Positions 22,107-33,429 of a stretch of 64,000 nt of DNA are shown here, piece by piece. The DNA lies in assembly GCA_000181795.3 (NCBI GenBank), contig CM012954.1, forward strand, positions 3,109,826 through 3,173,825, given 5' to 3'. The notes below the pieces were generated by a model, which had not been told where the DNA came from, ran no database searches, and saw nothing but the letters and a program-made list of their open reading frames with translations. A program made the translations under genes and the position numbers. Every line of letters begins with the position of its first letter. Within the stretch, counting starts at the first letter, position 1. This DNA is from Trichinella spiralis (Eukaryota; Nematoda; Enoplea; Trichinellida; Trichinellidae).

Positions 22107-23526
22107 TCATTGCACGTTTTGGGGTTGACTGACCACACCGTTGGCCGTTGTTTGTTGGTCTGCAGATTGTTGTTGCTTCTGTTGTTGTTCACATTTTGTT
22201 GACTTTTCTTCGTCATGTGACGATTGCTTCAGTGGCGTTGAGATTAAGCTGCAAGCGTATGCTAGGAAAACGCCAGCGGCGGTTAGCTGGAGGACAGAGA
22301 GAACCACCATGAGGATGTCGACCGTTTCTTTCATTGGCGACCCTAACGCCGTACCGGCGAAATGATTGAGCGACTGGGTTGCTAAAATTATAAATGGAGT
22401 AAACTGAAAAATTTGAAGCGTCTAATTTAAATTTACCAGCGAAAATGGGAAAAAGCAAAAATACACACTGCAATGTAGCCATGACGAAACTTGCCAACAA
22501 AAGGCAGTTGTTTTGACGTTTCAGTCCACTGAGAGCGATAATGCCGACAATTAAAACGTATATTCCAACGAGACACTCGACTCCAGTGGCCATGTGAGTG
22601 GCGAATACTTTTCTCAATATTCCAAGCAGCGAAATAGTTGAACCAAGCAGCATGTGGATGACGCTGATGATGCGGAGCATTTTTTTCACTTGCGGCTTGC
22701 CAGCGCTGTTGGTGTTGTTGGGTTGAATTGTGGCTTGTGGTATTTTTTGTTCGAAATTTGTCGTCGTCGGTGATTTTCCATTGCACGCAGGCATGGTCAT
22801 CATCCACTGTTGAGCCGTGGGCGTGTACGCATAGGCGGCCCAAGGTGGAATCGTTGGAGCATATGGCAACGGCACTGCGCTCGGATCGTACGCAACTGCT
22901 GCCATCGGTGCTTGGAATTGAGCCGGATAAGCGGCCTGCTGTTGAGGAAGACTCAGCGGTAAGCGTCTGGTTTGGGTGTTGTTGGATGTCGACTTTGAAG
23001 CTGGTGGATTCAAATCAGCGCCACTCAAATCGACATTCGACCTGTGCATGGTGTAGGAATTGCGCCATGCCGCGGCCAGGCTATTTGGCGTGGTTCGTCC
23101 TCCATCGTCTGCTTGATCTCCACCGTTCTGGCCGAAATCTTGGTTGTTCTCGTGTGGGCGTTGCTTTGCCAGGTTGAGCGAGTGACAGTCAACGCTGGAA
23201 CCTTTATTTCGCTTGCAATCGACGCCACCACGAAATGGTGTGTACCTTGTTGAAAGAGAGATGATGCTGTTCAATAATTCTGATATTCATTAATTTGCTT
23301 ACTTTTGTTCAGACGAAATCCACTCAGCCTGGACGCCGTTGACCAACGATTTGGACTTGTAATGTCGCATGGGTGACATCTCACTCACTGCAGATGTACG
23401 ACGCGCTAGCTGTATTTGCCCTGCTTGGGGTTCTGATGTCGGGCAAGCGGCAACGAATTGATTCAACTCGTTGGTCATCGAAAGTCTTCTCTGAAGCGGA
23501 TAGCCAACTGGCACTTTCTGCATCAT
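22107..23526 (-). CDS. Four-transmembrane protein with long Pro/Gln/Ala-rich N-terminus
   Basis: Three exons: 23526-23303, 23245-22437 and 22381-22107, 435 aa from the ATG at 23526. Residues 1-260 are low-complexity cytosolic-type sequence, including PQQQAAYP and a Tyr/Pro/Ala stretch WAAYAYTP. Four hydrophobic segments follow at about 265-285 (IISVIHMLLGSTISLLGIL), 296-316, 322-345 and 361-385. A charged Gln-rich tail (EQQQKQQQS) ends the protein. The layout resembles MS4A/CD20-like or other tetraspan membrane proteins, but no family signature was recognised. Exon 1 may not be the first: a splice acceptor sits just before AGATGATG at 23528, and an open exon at 24902-25180 would join it in phase. 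Function unknown. Confidence 0.75.
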
Positions 23527-24804
23527 CTCTGAACAACACTGTCTTGTTAAAAAGCATCTTCAAACAAAGTAAGTAGTTTCATTCATTTTTATTGTTTTTA
23601 TTTTTCAATTTCCTTTGTTTATTTGTTTATTTGTTTGCTTTTTTCCTTTTTTTTCTTTGCATGGGCGTTGAATAATTTTCATCTTGCATGCAATAGGACG
23701 CGTTGACTGTATTTTCGCGCTGTTTACAAGTAACTAAGGTCATCGATTTTCCGATACAATGCAAAGCATCTTTCGGTACAATCTTCCAAGTGGTCCATTT
23801 TAATGTAGACAAATATTTTTAGAAAAAAAAGCATCTTCTCTCATTTTCAGCAGCGTAAACAGTATTTCAATTTCAACAATTCATCGAAGGGTTTTGAAGT
23901 GTTGGAAGTTGTTTCATTCATAAGAAATGTTATTCCATTTTAGAACAGGCATGGAAAATTTCACATATTCTATCAAAAAAACTTGTCAAATGAAATTTGG
24001 AATAGAATGGCTTTTCAAATTAAGCTGTTGCGAAAAAATTTGTTGTAGATTTAATTTAATTATCAACGAATAATTTTTTGTATTCCACTTTTATCCAATG
24101 CAAAGTCAGTTTAGCGGATTGGGTAAATTTGATGAGACAGCAAAGCAATTTAAAGGTGGAATTTTCAGTACAACGTTTTGTTGTGCATTGAATTTTTTTT
24201 TATCATTATTAGCTAGATTCAAATTTCTCTATATTATTAGCCGCAAAGAATGCGGGGTCACTCACATGTTCACTGTTGCAGTCATGTAAACTTTCCGTTT
24301 TATGCGGCGGCATGTTCGGGGTGAATGTCACCATGCCCATTCGCTGATGACAGCACAGATAAATAAACTTTGACATTGATAATTATGACATCGACGTTTT
24401 TCCATGGTAATTTTTCTTTTATTTATACAAAAAACTTTTCTTTATGTATATAGATTCTACATATGCATATGAGATTTGCAATTTCTAGTCTTTGTTGAAA
24501 ATAGCACAACATTTTTCTTTAAATTGAATTTCAACTTTTAAATTTATATCCATCTTATTTTGCACAATATCAGTGTAAAATAGTTGATTTGTTGCAAATT
24601 GTTCTGCAAGCAAATCTGGCAATATTTACGGTGATTGAAAACAAGAAACAAAAAGAAGATAATCTCAAAATCAGTTTATTATATGATAAAATATTTTCAT
24701 TAAAAGCAACGGCTTGAAGTAATTAATTTGTTTGCTTTTTTTAAAATTTCAACTCAACCATTATTAGCAGTGTGATTTTGATTTTCAAGTTAAAGTTTTG
24801 TCTA

Positions 24805-24805
<1 letters not shown>

Positions 24806-24833
<28 letters not shown>
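24806..24833. repeat. (GTT)n trinucleotide repeat
   Basis: Nine GTT units in the region between the four-TM gene's exon at 23.5 kb and the candidate exon at 24.9 kb. Confidence 0.9.
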
Positions 24834-24835
<2 letters not shown>

Positions 24836-24901
24836 CCTTAATTTTAAATTGTATTTATAAGAAATTTGAATATTGAAATAGTTCAATTATAAATACTTTG
24901 T

Positions 24902-25180
24902 AAAATTTCGCTTACCATGGTTAGCCGGAGTGAGCATGGTTTTCGCTTTGGTCAGCTTCGGGAAGAGAGGTAGAGGCAGCGTGAGAGGGATGCGCGTGCT
25001 GTTGGTGACTTCTTTGGCAGCTAGTGTGCGCTCTGTTGAGCACGTTTTCACTTTTGTGCCAGCTTGGCATTTGGTGAAGAATTTGACCTTTCCCCATATT
25101 TCTTCTACACTTTTGGCTCCAGTGTTCGGCGTGCTAGAGACGAATTGGTCACGACCTTTTCTGTCAGATGTTTTTGTCCA
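24902..25180 (-). other. Candidate upstream coding exon of the four-TM gene
   Basis: An open frame of about 95 codons rich in Lys/Thr (QAGTKVKTCSTE, LTLPLPLFPKLTKAK) ends at a good donor, CATG|GTAAGC. Its phase-1 end joins the acceptor before 23528 to read NHE-MMQKVPV without a stop. No ATG opens the frame, so it would need a further 5' exon or use the internal Met near 24935. The implied 1.4 kb intron is long for this neighbourhood. It could instead be chance ORF. Confidence 0.4.
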
Positions 25181-25948
25181 CCACAATTGATGACCACTAG
25201 GAAATTGTTAATATTTTTTCTTCTCTATCTTATGTTAATTTTTCTTTATTTTAAATTTTTAAAATATCCATTCAAAATAAAGCAGTTTAGTTTATCTTAT
25301 TTAATGATAAAAGAAAAAAAACATTGGTTTCCATTTCTTCTACATATTACTCTTTGATGTGTTTCACAAAGTGGACAATTTGCTGTAAAAGGGGCAAAAT
25401 TTGAATAATTGCAAATATTATACTGTACGGTTGAATAAGAAAGTGAAATATTTGCAATTTGAAATTGGGACCAAATTGTCTGACCTCTGCATGGAGAATG
25501 GTTGGTAAATAGTTACAGTTTGGTGCATAAAATGAACAATAAAAGCAAGCAGTAAATTTGCCAAATGACAAACAGTGTCAGATGCTATCGGAAAAGTTGA
25601 TTGAATCTTATTGAACGAGGTTAATTGCAACGAGTGTTCAAATAGTTCTGAAGTTCGATTTGAACTGCAAATATTATAAGATGCGATTGCATATTTTTTT
25701 GACGGTGCTGTGATGTGCTAATATAGTTTAATGTGAAAATTAGTTCATCGAAACGCTGTAAAATAGTATTGATTTTTATTTGCTCATAATGAAAAAGTAA
25801 GACAATGGACAATTATTATGCAAGGGGAATATTCATCGTAAAATTGATTCTCTTCAAATGAATTCCACTGAAGACAGTTACAAATGAAAAGTCACTCTTT
25901 CCTTTTTTATGCTTGATTGTAGAATGTTTTTTTTTCAATTCTTCATTA

Positions 25949-26983
25949 TTAATATTTTATTTTTATTTTTATTTTATCAGGTAAATGTCGTAAAGTATGC
26001 TTGATTGATGTGAATAGGATTTTAACATTTTGCTGAAATTGTTGATTCAGTTGAAAAAGAAGAATAAAATACGCCAGTCCTTCTAAATGGAAAAACACAT
26101 CGAATGAATTATACCAAAGCGGGCTTTCGGCAACGTCGACTATGGGCGAGTAATTGTTGATCAATTCACCGAAACAAACGGCAAAACAGTAGACACCAAA
26201 CGTACCGAAAATGATGTAGTAGAACGGATCTTTGGCCTTGGGTGGCACCGTATGCATTGTGGTACTTTGTTCATTTGATTGGGAATTCGAATATCTGCTG
26301 GAAATAATCCAATAGACAATCAGCAGATCAATTAGAAAGGTGAAACAAACCAAAGCTGGAAATTGGGAAAGTGAACGAATTTGCTTTTGTGTAATCACTA
26401 AGCTAAGCATGTGACACAGCGGCATCATATAATCGTCGACGCACAAACTGCGCACATAAGTTACAAATGCGGTGATCACGAGCACACAGATTGGTTGCAT
26501 TATGTTCAACATTGTCGATATTTTGGTTGTTAGCAAAGTTGGCGTGAATACGGACGTGTGCCAGTGGGAGGCGACGACGAAAAAAATATTCTCCAGAATG
26601 CAGTTGCACAATCTGATTGGGAAAAGTTGCCAAAAGCATTCAACGCTGGAGATGGCCGGGTTGCGTTGGCGGGTGTATGAAAGCAATGTTGCCACGCTGG
26701 TGTAGACCACGCCCAGACCTTTGATCATGAATGTGATCGTCAGGTATATATTGCACACCTCTGCATTGTCGTTGTCACTTTGAATATCTTTGAAAATTGT
26801 GATGCAGCTGATGAAATTCACTAGCGTCGTACTGATGCCAATTACGATGGTTACCACCAAACTTGTGAGGATGATGATCAATGATGCTTGACTAGGCATT
26901 TTGAACAGTTGTGAACAAGTTGCATTGTCCCAATAGGTTTCATTCGATTCTTCATTGATAACAGCCATGCACAAACGAGACAT
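25949..26983 (-). CDS. Orphan seven-transmembrane receptor, intronless
   Basis: A single uninterrupted ORF of 344 aa. The N-terminus has two N-glycosylation sequons (NET, NAT) and no signal peptide. Hydrophobic segments include ASLIIILTSLVVTIVIGIS, VCNIYLTITFMIKG, CILENIFFVVASHW, ICVLVITAFVTYVRS, FPALVCFTFLIDLLIVYWI, YYIIFGTFGVYCFAVCFG and GLAYFILLFQ, which fits seven TMs with a basic cytosolic tail. There is no DRY and no NPxxY, so this looks like a divergent nematode-type chemoreceptor or orphan GPCR rather than a classical rhodopsin family member. The next gene upstream on this strand is also an intronless 7TM, but the two share little sequence. Confidence 0.75.
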   Translation of the reverse strand: MSRLCMAVINEESNETYWDNATCSQLFKMPSQASLIIILTSLVVTIVIGISTTLVNFISCITIFKDIQSDNDNAEVCNIYLTITFMIKGLGVVYTSVATLLSYTRQRNPAISSVECFWQLFPIRLCNCILENIFFVVASHWHTSVFTPTLLTTKISTMLNIMQPICVLVITAFVTYVRSLCVDDYMMPLCHMLSLVITQKQIRSLSQFPALVCFTFLIDLLIVYWIISSRYSNSQSNEQSTTMHTVPPKAKDPFYYIIFGTFGVYCFAVCFGELINNYSPIVDVAESPLWYNSFDVFFHLEGLAYFILLFQLNQQFQQNVKILFTSIKHTLRHLPDKIKIKIKY

Positions 26984-27976
26984 TGATGCTTTTCTTCTTA
27001 TTTTCCTTTCTTAACTTTTTCTCACTTTCCAACTCAGTCAGTCAGTCACTTGTCGAAAATTTTCATTTCTGAAAAAAAAATTTTCTCACGATTCATGCTT
27101 GTGCATATGCTGCTTGATATATGGAAATGAAATGTGTCGCTAAAACAGTAGTAGAATTGCAATCATTTGCTGTTTGTTTTTCGTGTTTCCATGGATATAT
27201 TAGAAATAGACATGCAGTCAGTTTCCTTTTCAAATTGATAACTTTGAAATATTTGTGTACTTAGTTAGCGGCGAAAAATTAAAATTATACATTCTTAATT
27301 GTGAATGAAAAATTTATATTGTTGACGAAACAGTAATTTTTCCCTTATTTAAATGTTTATTTTAATTAAATTTCTTGCTTCACTTGAAGTGGCAGTGAAA
27401 AAAATTTCTCCAATTATTAATAGTCATGTAGAGTATGACTATTATTGAAACATATTGGTTTCAACTTTTACGTTTCATTACTTGTTAATGCTGTTATGAT
27501 TTTTATGCTTTTTCATTGATTATTCCAGTCGAGAGAAGCCTATAATGGAGGAATTGGTGATTTTTAAGCGCCATTAATTAATTGTTAGAAAGAATAAATT
27601 TTAATAATAATAATAATTCATTACGCATTAGCGGGGTTTATTATAAGCGACGTTTTGTGCTTGAATGGGAAAATATTATTGAATACTCAATTAAATTTAT
27701 GCGTACATTTTACACCTTCCGCCGTGAGAGGAGAATAATTTTCCACAATATTTCAACAGGAAATAACAATTTATCGTTTACTTGAGTAATGTTGACATTT
27801 TGCAGAAGCATTATGTTCACCTTTTGGCAATGAGTTTTAAACTGATTGCGATATCACTTCGATTGATAAGTGATTGATAAAGTGTTTAGAAGCTAAATTT
27901 TATTTTCTCATTATTGTAACATAAGTGCAATTGTGAGTGGATTTGAAAAGAAAAATTAAAATTACCTGAAAAAAAA
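26984..27976. other. Spacer between the two 7TM receptor genes
   Basis: About 1 kb, AT-rich, between the start of the first receptor and the stop of the second, both minus strand. No coding evidence; a plus-strand ORF at 27582-27785 is Asn/Ile-rich and looks random. Confidence 0.55.
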
Positions 27977-29008
27977 TTAATCTTTTGCCAAAGACGAGCC
28001 AACAACTGTGATAGATATTTGATTGTTCGAATGTTGTTGATGGCCACACAAGTTGAAACATTTTCTAATAAGTCGCTTCACTGATAATCTGTATTCTGCA
28101 GATGTGGTGTAGAAAACGCAAAAGCTGATCAAACCGCTGAAATCCACCAGCACTACAAAATTGCCATAAAAAATGCCTGTGATGAGATCACTTTGTGCCA
28201 AGGAAATTTCTTCGAGCACGGTACCGGTAACCAAAGTAGCCGTGTATGAAGCGCAGCTGATGCACAACGTAGTCAGTATGCGTCGACGTTTGCGGTGGCG
28301 CATTTCCATACCACTCTGCACTCGATTCATTCGACTGTAGTGTATGCGTAGCATCAACGAGATGCAAAAGAGCAACGTGACCGCGTGCAGTGACAACACC
28401 AGACTTATTTCGAATTTCAAAGTCACATCGCTCCCTTGTGAAATTACTGAACATTGGACAATTGTTTCGTCGACCAGCGTCAAATAGCGCACCGAAAGCA
28501 TGCCCACACTGAAAAGCATGGCCAGCGTGATTAATCCGACAGTTGTTGCAAGTTTGTTGTAGTGTTGCCTGTAAAAATGAGGCGTGAATACGGCCACGAA
28601 TCTGTCGACAGCGGTCAGCAGGAAGCCGGTCGTCACCATGTACGATCCAAGCTCTCGAACAAACCTCTGCTGGAAGCAGCTCAGTTCAGTTAAAACGAAC
28701 CCGCTTCTGTTGGGGCCAGACATTCCATCGCTCAGACTGATAGTGGAATCGACGATTGCCCCGACACCAGTAACCACGAAACTGGCCGACGAGTATGCAA
28801 TGAAGATGAACGTGTTGTTGGAGCGCAGTTTGCGGTTCCAAGCCAACGCCAACGTGCCGATCAGATTCAAACAAGCGTTGACTGCACCGATTGGTAATTT
28901 GAACCAGATAGCCCATTTTCTCAACTGGAATGCTTGTTCAGCAGTTGCGTTCGACTCACCGTCAGCCATCGTTTTATCACCTGCAGTAGTTGCAAACGCA
29001 AGCAACAA
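27977..29008 (-). CDS. Rhodopsin-like (SRSX/orphan class A type) seven-transmembrane receptor, intronless
   Basis: A single ORF of 343 aa with seven hydrophobic segments. TM1 has LNLIGTLALAW. The end of TM3 reads GFLLTAVDRFVAVFTP, a DRF variant of the DRY motif followed by the usual hydrophobic residues. There is a Cys before TM3 (ELSCFQQ) and one in extracellular loop 2 (VQCSV) for the standard disulphide. A basic loop HRKRRRILTTL leads into TM6. TM7 lacks NPxxY (SFCVFYTTSAEYR). The organisation matches class A or SRSX-type nematode GPCRs. Met14 (28969) is an alternative start. The ligand cannot be predicted. Confidence 0.8.
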   Translation of the reverse strand: MLLAFATTAGDKTMADGESNATAEQAFQLRKWAIWFKLPIGAVNACLNLIGTLALAWNRKLRSNNTFIFIAYSSASFVVTGVGAIVDSTISLSDGMSGPNRSGFVLTELSCFQQRFVRELGSYMVTTGFLLTAVDRFVAVFTPHFYRQHYNKLATTVGLITLAMLFSVGMLSVRYLTLVDETIVQCSVISQGSDVTLKFEISLVLSLHAVTLLFCISLMLRIHYSRMNRVQSGMEMRHRKRRRILTTLCISCASYTATLVTGTVLEEISLAQSDLITGIFYGNFVVLVDFSGLISFCVFYTTSAEYRLSVKRLIRKCFNLCGHQQHSNNQISITVVGSSLAKD

Positions 29009-30035
29009 GCTTTAAACATAAATTTCAAATCAAAACAAATTCGTTACGATGATGGCTGTTGCTTGCTTCAATGACAACTATATGCCAAATTGATCTCCAT
29101 ACTGAATAACGACTACACATTCTAATTGGCATCTCTATCTGGTGGCAGTGTTTTCAAATCACTTTATATTGAGCAGTACATTCTGTGAAAATGATGCACA
29201 ATGTAATTGTATTTTATGATTTATTTCATTTGGCACGTTTTTTTTTCTTTCAATAGCACAGCAAAAGAGTGGGTAGATATGACTTAAACGAGCGAAAAAT
29301 GTTGAAAATGATTTCCACTGATCAGAAAAGCACACTTGTTGGAAGGGGGGGGGGATATCCTGCTTTCCATTTCAATAATTTCCGCCAATTTTCCACTTCC
29401 AGCACATCCGTTTCATTGCGTAACTTTTATTCGCTTCATTCTTCAATTGACAATGTCAAGCTGAAACAATTTCACAATGTTCCTTTATTTGGCAATTTCC
29501 TTCCTTTAATATTCATTGCCTTTTTTCCTATTTTATTACTTTTTCATAAAGTGATGCATAATTAGAAAAATATTGAATTATTGAAAAAAAATCTGAAAGG
29601 TCAGAAGCGTTGTTTCTATTCAAAAAAGGGAAAAGTAATAAACAATTCGAATGATGGAATACTTGCGTTGAAAATTATTGTGAATTTATTTTCTAAAGTG
29701 AAATTTAATAATAAATAAATAGTCATCTTTATCTTTCCTATTTCAACTCTAGAATCTTAATGTAACATATTGTAATTTTCATCAATTAAACTCTTTTTTG
29801 TTTAATAAAAATCTAAATAACCGGGATAAAATGAATCCATCGTGTTCTTGTTGAAATTTGTACTTGGTTTTCTTTACATGTAAATTTTGTAAAATACAGT
29901 AAGTTTGTACTTGATTTTCCGAAGTGAAATATGATAGGTATTATTCGGCGATATTTTTGTTGTTTCGAAATTTTTCTCAAAAGATAGGTGGTGATGCTTC
30001 ACTAGTTTGTGTAAAAGATATTTTTCGAAAAGTTG
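29009..30035. other. Divergent promoter region, 7TM receptor / MFS transporter
   Basis: 1 kb between divergent starts. It contains a run of ten G at 29345-29354, unusual in this AT-rich window. No coding exon was found. Confidence 0.55.
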
Positions 30036-32438
30036 ATGGACGACGAAGATAGCCCAATACCTGGTGATCCGTTCGACTCCAGCGACGATGATGACATCGA
30101 AGCTGGAAGTGGAGGAGTGAGAGCATTTTTTTTTCATTTTATTTATTTTAGTGTTTGAAAATGAATTTTTAGAAAGTATTGTTGAAATCGCTTCATGAGA
30201 ATAAACACAAAGCGAGGGAATTGCCTAATGGTGCCGGTGGACAATTGCAAACATGGTCTAGACTCACTTACTTGTGCTTGTCTAGCTTTATTTTGGTATA
30301 TACGCTGAAAGATGCTTCACCAAAATGACACGTGTGATGCTATGTTTCGTGTTATTTTTCACTGGCTTATTTATCTAGGGTTGTATGGTGTCGATTATTG
30401 GCCCAACGGTTCCAATATTGTTACGGCAGAACAACGGACCATCGTTTAGTATGGGCTTTTCTGTAGTATCTGCGAGTGCAGCTGGTAGTGTTGCTGGTAT
30501 TCTATCCGGTAATTTGATATCTGCTTGTAGTTAAAAAAGAAAAGAATGAAAAAAATGAAGTTTTCATTTGAATTTTTTCACTAGGTATGTATTGTTTGAC
30601 GGTCAGTGCTGTTATGCTGGTAACACCAATATCTATAATGTTGTGTGGATTTATTGCCGTTGTACTGCCCCAGTGTGATCACTGGCTGAATTGTATTTTT
30701 TTGTTTTTTGCACAAGGTTTCTTCCTTGGCATCATCGATCGAGGTATGGATCTTTTTATTGTGCGTGATTATCTTTTTTTTCTTTTAATTTATATTTTAT
30801 GGTATTTTTTCAGGTCGTTTTTCGTTGTTTTTGGAGGACTGGAATAAGCAGTTTCGCTTGATTAGTTTGATTTATATGTGTTTCTCAGTGGGTGGAGCAG
30901 TTCCGTTGTTGATATACGCGTTAAACGTGTCCGAAAGTCCGTCGACGGCAACTGATTTTACCACCAGTGCGATCACCAAGCGAAGCTTGTCGAATGATAG
31001 CTCGTTGGGCAATGGGACTTTCGGCAAGGTGGTGAACGAAAGCGTTACATCTTGGACCAGCGTGAGTCCAGCTCCGGTGAAGCCGAAATTCGTCGATTCG
31101 GCAGGTTTGAAAACCGACGAAACGTACGCAGCTCGAAAAGAGAAGGAATTGAAGCACATCGAACTGAATGCTAAAGCGAAGGAAAAAATGCAAACCCAGT
31201 CGACGGTCACTGAACCTGCGAACAGAACGTCGGAATTCAATTCCACCACAGATGACATTGAATTACCGAATGAGAAAATTACCGAAAGGCTTTTGAATAA
31301 CAGCGAAACGACTACTATTGCCACTGTAACAACTCTGTTGTCAACGCTGACAACGACCACACCACCACCACCAACAACAACCCCTTACGTTTCAACGTTG
31401 ACCAGTGAAGTTATTAGCACAGCATCTTGGTCAGAGACGACTATTGAAACGATGAGTACCGTTTTGCCGGACGAGGTGATCAGTGTGAGGGATGTGGTGG
31501 TCAAGATAGTCGAGAATGATCGACTGGAATTGGCTTACCATACAGCTGCCGGAATGGGATTCTTTGTCTTGGCCATATTGATGGCAGTGTACTGCGCTTC
31601 GTGCAGGATGTGTTCCGGTTCCGCCGGTGTGGGTAGGCCGCAAATGATCATGGTCTCTTGTGAAAATGCAGGCTCGGTTTACCAGTTGAAGACGTTGACC
31701 GTCGGCTTGTTGTTTGTGCTGTTCATCGCCGGCGTCGAGTGGACCCTGGCTACGATTACCGTCAGTTATCTGCTGGTGGAACACCAACGCAGTCTGAGCG
31801 ACAGCGTTGCACTGTGCGCTGTATGCTGGTGCTTGTCGTGCGGCAGCCGACTGGTGTCGTTGTGCTGCTCTTTCTCCAGACATCTGCTCGGCGTCTGTTT
31901 GGTGATCTCGGCTTTGCTTTCCGGTGTCCTGGCGCTCAGCCGCTCCTACAGCGCAGTCGCGGTTCTGTTGTGCGCCTACGCCGCCAGCGTCGGGCCACTG
32001 CTTCCGGCCACGTTCCATTGGTTCAATCAGCAAGCAGGCTTGCCGGCGCAGCTCGTGACCGTATGGCTGTTGGCGATAAATTTGAGCCGGGCTCTGGTAC
32101 CATTGGCCGTCGGCGCGTTGGTCGAAATAGGGATGCGAAACTTCCAGACGGCTCTGCTGTTCATGACTTCGCTCAGCTTGTTGCTCTTCATACCGTTGGA
32201 AAAGTGGACCAAGCAGTCGAAACACTACAGCGACGCTTTGTCAGTGTCCATGTCCAGACGAGGTCGACACAACTTCTTCAATCGCCGAGATCATTATTAC
32301 ACGTCTTTCAAAGCAAACCGAGCAACTGCTGATCGGCTGTCGACCAATGAGAACAACAACTCTGACGACGACGTCACTGATGACGATGAAATTCTCCATT
32401 TTTATAAACCGCACTCAAAATCTCGTTTAGTAAATTAA
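30036..32438 (+). CDS. MFSD4-like (SLC60-type) major facilitator transporter
   Basis: Five exons: 30036-30116, 30173-30295, 30379-30508, 30585-30743 and 30814-32438, 705 aa. The N-terminus is very acidic (SSDDDDIEAG). About twelve TM segments are visible. TM1 carries GCMVSIIGPTVPIL, comparable to the FLGPT motif of MFSD4; TM4 ends FFLGIIDRG, and TM5 has FSVGGAVPLL. A hydrophilic loop of roughly 220 residues, rich in Thr/Ser with a TTTTPPPPTTTP run and several NxS/T sequons, lies between TM5 and TM6. MFSD4 proteins also have an extracellular loop at this place, but much shorter. The C-terminus is acidic (NNNSDDDVTDDDE). The substrate is unknown; mammalian relatives include a glucose/Na+ transporter. 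Confidence 0.8.
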
Positions 32439-33429
32439 ACCTTGAACTTTGAACAGCACTGCGTATTTCTCTTTGAACGGAATTCGGAAAACAAAAAAAA
32501 ATTCAAATTAGCATAAATTCTTTTCGAACGTGTCATCCTGCTTTTCATTAATTTCTTGTTAGTGTATCATTGGTGATGAAATTCTTTCTTTTTGGCAACA
32601 AAATACAATAACAGAGGTAATTTTCTTTCACGTCAGATAAACTTTGTTGAACAACACCTTTCTTGTTGCAAATTCAATTTGATTATTCGCAACCGATTCA
32701 TAAAAATGAAATTATACTTCACAGTACGCAAATTAAAAGTAATTACAGTAGCGGATGTTTGGTGTGATTCATTTTTAAAACTTCTTGACAAGCATAAACA
32801 GGCAACATTATTTTGTCTAAAATGATTCGCTTAAATGAAAAACTGTTTGTTTTCAATTTTTACACGAATTCCCACGAATTTTTGAAAAGCGGGAAAATAC
32901 ATATTACTGTAAAATATTTACGATTTGTCATAGCATACGGTAAGTGTGATAATTAAAAAACTCTTTTTAATTTTCCGTTTAAACTTAGCATATTTTTTCA
33001 TGACTGTGAGTTATTTTTATGAATTTTTTTTGTTTACATGATGAAAATTTAAGGAAAAAATTATTTTTTACTTTTACTGAAAATATAAAAATGCTTTTTT
33101 AATTATTATTTTTATAAAAAATGAATGAAGATTTATTGATGTGAAAATAATTGTGCTAAGATTTGTTCAGTAAATGAAGAAAATTCGAATTTTGCCGAAA
33201 TGATAAACTTATCGTACATTTGAACTTTTTGTTTGTTCTTGAGAATCACTTTTGATAACCGTGATTCACACTTTCCATTGTGGTGAAGTTTGACGCGTGG
33301 GCAATTTTCGGTCTTTGCTTCGGTCGCTTTTTGTCGTCGCGCTCGACGGACGCGGATTGTTTTGCGACTATCTTTTACAGTGTTTTTGTCGTTTAGCCAT
33401 CTTTAGCGTCGCTTCTTTTTGGCTTGACA
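32439..33429 (+). other. MFS 3' flank and BAG6 upstream region
   Basis: 991 bp between same-strand genes. The last 150 bp before the BAG6 ATG are richer in G/C (GTCGTCGCGCTCGACGGACG) and are probably promoter or 5' UTR. No TATA box seen there. Confidence 0.5.

Noticed and set aside
22433-23253. Several ORFs of 68-149 codons overlapping the four-TM gene
   Set aside because: Shadows of the long second exon, which alone gives membrane segments and in-phase splicing.
31431-32225. 264-codon minus ORF rich in His/Gln/Arg
   Set aside because: Antisense shadow of the GC-rich MFS transporter exon; composition is that of a reverse complement and no family is recognisable.
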